Source of the DNA: Caldithrix sp964532875 | GTDB taxonomy: Bacteria; Calditrichota; Calditrichia; Calditrichales; Calditrichaceae | Length of the DNA: 9,963 bases | Assembly: GCA_964532875.1 (NCBI GenBank) | Contig: CAZHIZ010000128.1 | Span: 1-9,963, forward strand | Direction of reading: 5' to 3' | In this document: one piece after another, positions 6,434 to 9,963 of the stretch | How positions within the stretch are numbered: position 1 is the stretch's first letter | Layout: each line of letters begins with the position of its first letter | The notes under the pieces: model-generated | The model's input: the letters and a program-made list of their open reading frames with translations, nothing else | Database searches by the model: none | Told to the model about the DNA's origin: nothing | Made by a program: the position numbers and the translations under genes

Positions 6434-7177
6434 ATGAAAATTATTGTTTTAGGTTCGGGAACCATGACTTCGCTTCCCGATCGTAATCCTGCCGGTTATT
6501 TATTGCTTGAGAACGAATCCGCTTTGCTTTTGGATGTGGGGCCGGGTATTATTCGCCAATTGAGTGTTTTACCTTTTCCTTTAACGCGTATTTCAACAAT
6601 CCTTATTACCCACTTTCATCCGGATCATTATGCGGATCTTGTGCCTTTATTAATGGCGCGTTTTTTGATGCAAAACGATGTCAATCGCCAACTAACGATT
6701 GTGGGCCCTTTAGGTCTCAAGGAACGATTTGAGAGCCAGGCCCGGTGGGAGGGGCGATGGCTTAATGAGCATTTGCCACGTTTAATAGAATGGAACGGCA
6801 CTCCTTTTTCAACGGACGGCTGGTGGATTCGCGCCCAAAAAACGGAACATACGGAAAACAGTGTGGCCTATCGCCTGGAGCGCAACGGGCATGCCGTCTT
6901 TTTTAGCGGTGATACCGATTGGCAGGATGAATTAATCCCGTTGGCCGCCGGTACGGATGTGGCCTTTTGGGAATGTTCTTTACCGGACAATCTAAAACAG
7001 AAGGGACATCTGACTCCGAAGGAAACGGGCACCCTGGCGCAAAAGGCCGGAGTGAAACGCTTGATTGTCACCCACATCTACCCGGAAAACGATACACCGG
7101 ACTTGCACGAACGGGTGGCTGCCTATTTTAGCGGGCCGATTACCATTGGCAGGGATTTTCTACGCGTACAAGTTTGA
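6434..7177 (+). CDS. MBL-fold metallohydrolase, RNase Z/YhfI-like
   Basis: Metal-dependent hydrolase of the metallo-beta-lactamase fold, 247 residues, cytoplasmic. The sequence opens with the RNase Z-type strand IIVLGSGTMTSLPDRNPAGYLL and LLLDVGPG. Metal ligands are all visible: H60, H62, D64, H65 (THFHPDH), H139 (TEHTENSVAYRL), D160 (FSGDTDW) and H214 (THIYP). A GHLTPKETG stretch (191-199) matches the H-x-T element of the RNase Z branch. It is shorter than classical tRNase Z (about 300 residues) and shows no obvious extended tRNA-binding arm, so it fits the shorter YhfI-like group of unknown substrate better than a proven tRNA 3'-processing enzyme. AAAGGG five bases upstream supports the ATG. 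It is followed on the same strand, after a 110-base gap, by comEC, whose C-terminus is a second MBL domain. Fold certain, substrate uncertain. Confidence 0.85.
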   Translation: MKIIVLGSGTMTSLPDRNPAGYLLLENESALLLDVGPGIIRQLSVLPFPLTRISTILITHFHPDHYADLVPLLMARFLMQNDVNRQLTIVGPLGLKERFESQARWEGRWLNEHLPRLIEWNGTPFSTDGWWIRAQKTEHTENSVAYRLERNGHAVFFSGDTDWQDELIPLAAGTDVAFWECSLPDNLKQKGHLTPKETGTLAQKAGVKRLIVTHIYPENDTPDLHERVAAYFSGPITIGRDFLRVQV

Positions 7178-7229
7178 TCGGTTTTAGTGGGCCTTTTAAA
7201 ACTAATTTTGTCTGGAAAAGGGAGATTCC

Positions 7230-7271
7230 ATGATTGTTGTAAAACAAGGAAGGAGAAAAAGTCTTTTGTAA
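7230..7271 (+). CDS. Possible 13-residue leader ORF upstream of comEC
   Basis: A short frame encoding MIVVKQGRRKSLL begins at the ATG at 7230 and stops at TAA 7269-7271. It is preceded by AAAGGGAG (7217-7224) at five bases, a better ribosome site than the one in front of comEC, and it ends 16 bases before the comEC ATG. It could be a translated leader that tunes comEC expression. It is too short to judge by coding statistics and may be chance. Confidence 0.3.
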   Translation: MIVVKQGRRKSLL

Positions 7272-7287
7272 ATAACGAAAGAGAAAA

Positions 7288-9675
7288 ATGATCTCCTTCA
7301 TGCGGCGTAATCCCGCTCTGTGGGCCGGATTCTTTTTTGCCTGCGGTATTGTTTTAAGTTTTGTTTTTATTACCCTGTTCCAGCCACTGTTCGTCTGGGC
7401 GGTTTTGGCTTTGGTGGCCGCTTTGCTTGTTGTTTTTGGCCGTCGTTCGACACGCAGCTTTCTCTTGCTTACGGGACTTTTCTTTTTGCTCATCGGTTTG
7501 ATTTACGGTTACACGCGCTTTGCGCACATACATCCCAATCATCTTTTACGGTTTAATCCTCGGGAAATTCAGGCCGTTCAAGGATGGATATCCGAAGCAA
7601 CGATTCGAAATTCCGCTAAACAACGCTACGTGCTGCGCTGCCGGCAGGTGCGTCGGCACAATCGATGGCAGTCGGCACAGGGTAAAATATTACTGATCAC
7701 CAAACGGGGCTCACCGGAATTGCATTACGGAGATCGCGTGCAGGTAAATGGCAAATTGGACTTTCCTCCGTTGCCTTCCAATCCGGGACAATTCAACTAT
7801 CGGCGATATTTAAATTTAAAAGGAATCTTTTTCGAGATGGTCGCCGGGCCGGATGCGCTGCGCCTTTTAAAAGGTAAACATGGGAATTTTGCCCCCGAAT
7901 ATTTTTTACTTGCGGTGCGCCGTGCCGTTCGTCAAGCTTTCGACCGGTATTTTCCTTCCACAACGTCGAATATTTTAAAAGCTTTGATCCTGGGCGAACG
8001 GCAGAATCTGGACGGGGCTCTTGTGCAACGGTTCCAAAAAGTTGGTGTGGTGCACGTGCTGGCCATTTCCGGTTTGCATGTGGGATTTATCCTTTTGATT
8101 TTTCTCATTTTTTTCGGCCTATTCCCCTTCTCTTACAAAGTACGCTACGCACTTACATTTGCCGCCCTGACCTTTTTTGTGGCCCTGGTTCGTTTTAAGG
8201 CACCGGTGGTACGCGCTTCGTTGATGGCGTTTTTCTATTTTGCCGTTCCGTTAAGTCAACGCAAGGCCTCGGCGCTCAATGTTTTGGCCGCGGCCGGTTT
8301 GCTCATTCTTCTGTTCGATCCGGCACAAATTTTACAAGCCGGTTTTCAATTTTCCTTTGCCGCTGTGGGAGGCATTGTTTACGGTTATCCCCATTTAAAA
8401 GCGATGTTGCCTTTTCCATTCGGTAATACTCGCCTAAGCGTAAAAATGAATCATTGGATTTGGCAACCGGGTCTAATTTCGTTGAGTGCAGTATTGGCTA
8501 CGCTTCCCTTAACCTATTACTATTTCGGAACGATTCAAATAGGTGCGGTTTTCATTAATCTGATCATTATCCCGCTTATCGGTTTGCTGGTAATCGGCGC
8601 ATTGTTATTTGCCATTTTCTCCTTATTCGTCTTTCCGTTTTTGGCCGGCTTTGCTTTTTTGATTTCCGGGCTTACCGCTGCCATTTTAAAATTGATCACC
8701 TTTTTCAGCCATTTCGATTGGGTGCAAATTCACGTGGCCCATCCTTCGTTAGCGATTGTTTTTTTATTAGGATTGTTTATTCTTTTTTTGTTTCGAATTC
8801 ATCAGCGGCGGGCCTTACATAGTGCGGCATTTTGTTTGTTGCTGCTGCTTTTGCTGTGGCACAACAGTGGGCCGAAACACTTGCGCCTCACATTTCTGGA
8901 TGTGGGGCAGGGAGACGCCTGTCTGATTCAGATCCCGCCAGATCTTAACGTTTTGGTCGATAGCGGCGATCGTAACCGCTGGCGAGACTACGGACAGCGC
9001 AGTGTCGTGCCGGTGTGCCGCTATTACGGGGTTAAGCGTTTACGGTACGCCGTAGTTACACACCCCCATTCGGATCATTACGGCGGCATGTTAACGGTTT
9101 TACGTACCTTGCGCGTGGATACGCTGGTAATTAGCCCGTACGCGGATTCAACGAAAGGCTATCGTCGTTTATTGCAGGAGGCAAAGCGGCGTAACATTCC
9201 GATTGTAAAAAGAGAACGTGGGCAAACTTTAAACTTTGGTGAAAATGCACGTGCTTACATTCTTTCACCGGTGGCTCGTTTTGAAAAAGTAAAATGGCAC
9301 AACGGAAGAGAGATCAACAACAGTTCCATCGTTCTGCGTGTGTGTTACGGGAAGAATGCTTTTCTTTTGAGCGGCGATGCGCAAAAGGAAGCAGAAAAGG
9401 TGATGAATAGTTTCGGCTCGTTTTTAAAAAGCCATGTGCTTAAGGTGGGCCATCACGGTAGTTCCACTTCCAGCACGCCCGAATTTTTAAATCTAATACA
9501 GCCGGATTTTGCCGTAATCTCGGTGGGCAAACACAATAAATTTCATCATCCTTCAAATAAAACGCTTCATACCTTACAGGCATTGGGAATACCAGTATTA
9601 CGAACCGATCGTCTGGGGGCCTTGGTGTTTGAAAGTGATGGCCGCAGGGTGCGTTTGGTAAATTGGAGAAAGTAA
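7288..9675 (+). CDS. comEC: ComEC/Rec2 DNA internalisation channel
   Basis: Inner-membrane channel that carries single-stranded DNA into the cytoplasm during natural transformation; 795 residues, full family length. Hydrophobic helices lie at about 11-31, 33-50 and 57-76. A DUF4131-type OB-fold segment follows (about 95-190, with GDRVQVNGKLDFP and NPGQFNYRRYL). The Competence domain spans about 226-505 with ALILGERQNL, the hallmark VVHVLAISGLHVG (254-266), further membrane helices and QAGFQFSFAAVGG. The C-terminal MBL domain (about 531-795) begins LTFLDVGQGDA and holds H592, H594, D596, H597 (THPHSDH), D697 (SGDAQKEAE), and H722/H723 with GSS (GHHGSSTSST), so the nuclease-like site looks intact. 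The ATG at 7288 has only a purine-rich GAAAGAGAAAA before it. An ATG four codons in is an alternative without a better site. A short leader ORF with a stronger ribosome site precedes it. No other competence genes are in the window. Confidence 0.95.
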   Translation: MISFMRRNPALWAGFFFACGIVLSFVFITLFQPLFVWAVLALVAALLVVFGRRSTRSFLLLTGLFFLLIGLIYGYTRFAHIHPNHLLRFNPREIQAVQGWISEATIRNSAKQRYVLRCRQVRRHNRWQSAQGKILLITKRGSPELHYGDRVQVNGKLDFPPLPSNPGQFNYRRYLNLKGIFFEMVAGPDALRLLKGKHGNFAPEYFLLAVRRAVRQAFDRYFPSTTSNILKALILGERQNLDGALVQRFQKVGVVHVLAISGLHVGFILLIFLIFFGLFPFSYKVRYALTFAALTFFVALVRFKAPVVRASLMAFFYFAVPLSQRKASALNVLAAAGLLILLFDPAQILQAGFQFSFAAVGGIVYGYPHLKAMLPFPFGNTRLSVKMNHWIWQPGLISLSAVLATLPLTYYYFGTIQIGAVFINLIIIPLIGLLVIGALLFAIFSLFVFPFLAGFAFLISGLTAAILKLITFFSHFDWVQIHVAHPSLAIVFLLGLFILFLFRIHQRRALHSAAFCLLLLLLLWHNSGPKHLRLTFLDVGQGDACLIQIPPDLNVLVDSGDRNRWRDYGQRSVVPVCRYYGVKRLRYAVVTHPHSDHYGGMLTVLRTLRVDTLVISPYADSTKGYRRLLQEAKRRNIPIVKRERGQTLNFGENARAYILSPVARFEKVKWHNGREINNSSIVLRVCYGKNAFLLSGDAQKEAEKVMNSFGSFLKSHVLKVGHHGSSTSSTPEFLNLIQPDFAVISVGKHNKFHHPSNKTLHTLQALGIPVLRTDRLGALVFESDGRRVRLVNWRK

Positions 9676-9718
9676 ATGATGAGAATGATTGAGTGAGAAA
9701 AGGTTAAAATGGAAAATA

Positions 9719-9936
9719 GTTAAATCGTTGAATAGGTGAATGGGTCATAATCCAGCGGGGTCAGCGTGCGAATTGTTTAGCCACTGATTCACACAGATGG
9801 GCACTGATTTTTTTTAAACTCGTTCGTATTTAATCGGCACATTCGTGACCTTTTTTCTTCTGTGTGAATCTGCGCGATCTGCGCGAGAATTTACCCTGAT
9901 GGGTTGGTTGAATAGAAATTGGTTGAATCGTTGAAT
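9719..9936. repeat. 15-bp direct repeats and TTGAAT words flanking a central element
   Basis: GTTAAATCGTTGAAT at 9719-9733 recurs as GTTGAATCGTTGAAT at 9922-9936 with one mismatch. TTGAAT or GTGAAT words occur at 9728, 9736, 9908, 9923, 9931 and 9944, often followed by G runs. They lie on both sides of the inverted-repeat element at 9782-9888. The pattern looks like a degenerate short tandem repeat of an intergenic family. Confidence 0.55.
9782..9888. repeat. Intergenic inverted-repeat element with 10-bp and 9-bp subrepeats
   Basis: A perfect 12-bp inverted repeat, GATTCACACAGA (9786-9797) and TCTGTGTGAATC (9859-9870), spans a 61-base gene-free interior. Widening to 16 bases per arm leaves two mismatches. 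The left side is three 10-base units starting CACTGATT, CACAGATG and CACTGATT (9782-9811). The right side repeats TGCGCGA at 9871-9877 and 9880-9886. It looks like a dispersed intergenic repeat, but copy number cannot be judged from one window. Confidence 0.6.
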
Positions 9937-9963
9937 GGGGATTGTGAATGTGCACAAAAACCC

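Larger units (their letters stand above)
9676..9963. other. Gene-free repeat-rich tail
   Basis: No open frame with a ribosome site or recognisable protein was found in these 288 bases, which run to the window edge. The stretch is made of short degenerate repeats: TTGAAT/GTGAAT words at both ends and an inverted-repeat element in the middle, each listed separately. No terminator hairpin with a T run follows the comEC stop. Confidence 0.6.

Noticed and set aside
6434..7177. Calling the MBL hydrolase a true tRNA 3'-processing RNase Z
   Set aside because: The protein is short and shows no clear tRNA-binding arm, so only the broader family name is supported.
7184..7206. Weak hairpin TTAGT...ACTAA followed by TTTTG after the hydrolase gene
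   Set aside because: The stem is only five A/T-rich pairs, too weak to call a terminator.
7140..7493. Minus-strand lysine-rich frame of 117 codons across the hydrolase/comEC gap
   Set aside because: Its composition follows from reading comEC membrane codons backwards, and it overlaps two real genes.
9782..9888. CRISPR array or transposon end
   Set aside because: The units are degenerate, 9-10 bases long with no spacers of regular size, and there is no transposase gene or clear target duplication.

Overview
The window comes from a bacterium, most likely of the FCB group and close to Calditrichota, Ignavibacteria or KSB1-type lineages. The main clue is the first protein. It ends in a YPNPFNPST-type C-terminal sorting domain of the type IX secretion (T9SS) kind, which those lineages use heavily. 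Moderate base composition, AT-rich spacers and a TPR lipoprotein fit the same placement. This is inference from protein style; no rRNA is present to confirm it.

Layout: (1) 1-29, a hairpin terminator. (2) 52-2217 (-), a secreted multi-domain beta-sandwich protein with a T9SS tail. (3) 2218-2552, a divergent control region. It holds a near-consensus promoter (TTGACA-17 bp-TATATT) whose start point is overlapped by a 20-bp palindrome with DtxR-like half-sites. (4) 2553-5273 (+), a tight three-gene operon: a DtxR/MntR-like metal-dependent repressor with an unusual C-terminal cysteine cluster, a glutaryl-CoA dehydrogenase-type acyl-CoA dehydrogenase, and a response regulator with an HD-GYP cyclic-di-GMP phosphodiesterase domain. 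The last two genes overlap as ATGA. (5) 5300-5325, a terminator between convergent genes. (6) 5350-6354 (-), a probable lipoprotein with TPR-like helices and an Ig-like (DUF4352-like) C-terminal domain. (7) 6434-7177 (+), a metallo-beta-lactamase-fold hydrolase of the RNase Z/YhfI type. (8) 7230-7271, a possible 13-residue leader ORF, then 7288-9675 (+), a full-length ComEC DNA-uptake channel. (9) 9676-9963, a gene-free tail of short direct and inverted repeats.

The most notable unit is the 2553-5273 operon. It puts a probably autoregulated metal sensor, an enzyme of lysine/tryptophan/benzoate-type catabolism and a c-di-GMP-degrading response regulator in one transcript. No standard system that I know combines these three. 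The repressor is also atypical: the DtxR-type C-E-H primary metal-site residues are kept, the ancillary-site residues are changed, and a C-x5-C-x2-C-x3-C cluster replaces the usual C-terminal domain. The remaining genes (ComEC, MBL hydrolase, TPR lipoprotein, T9SS cargo) look like ordinary genome content for such an organism.
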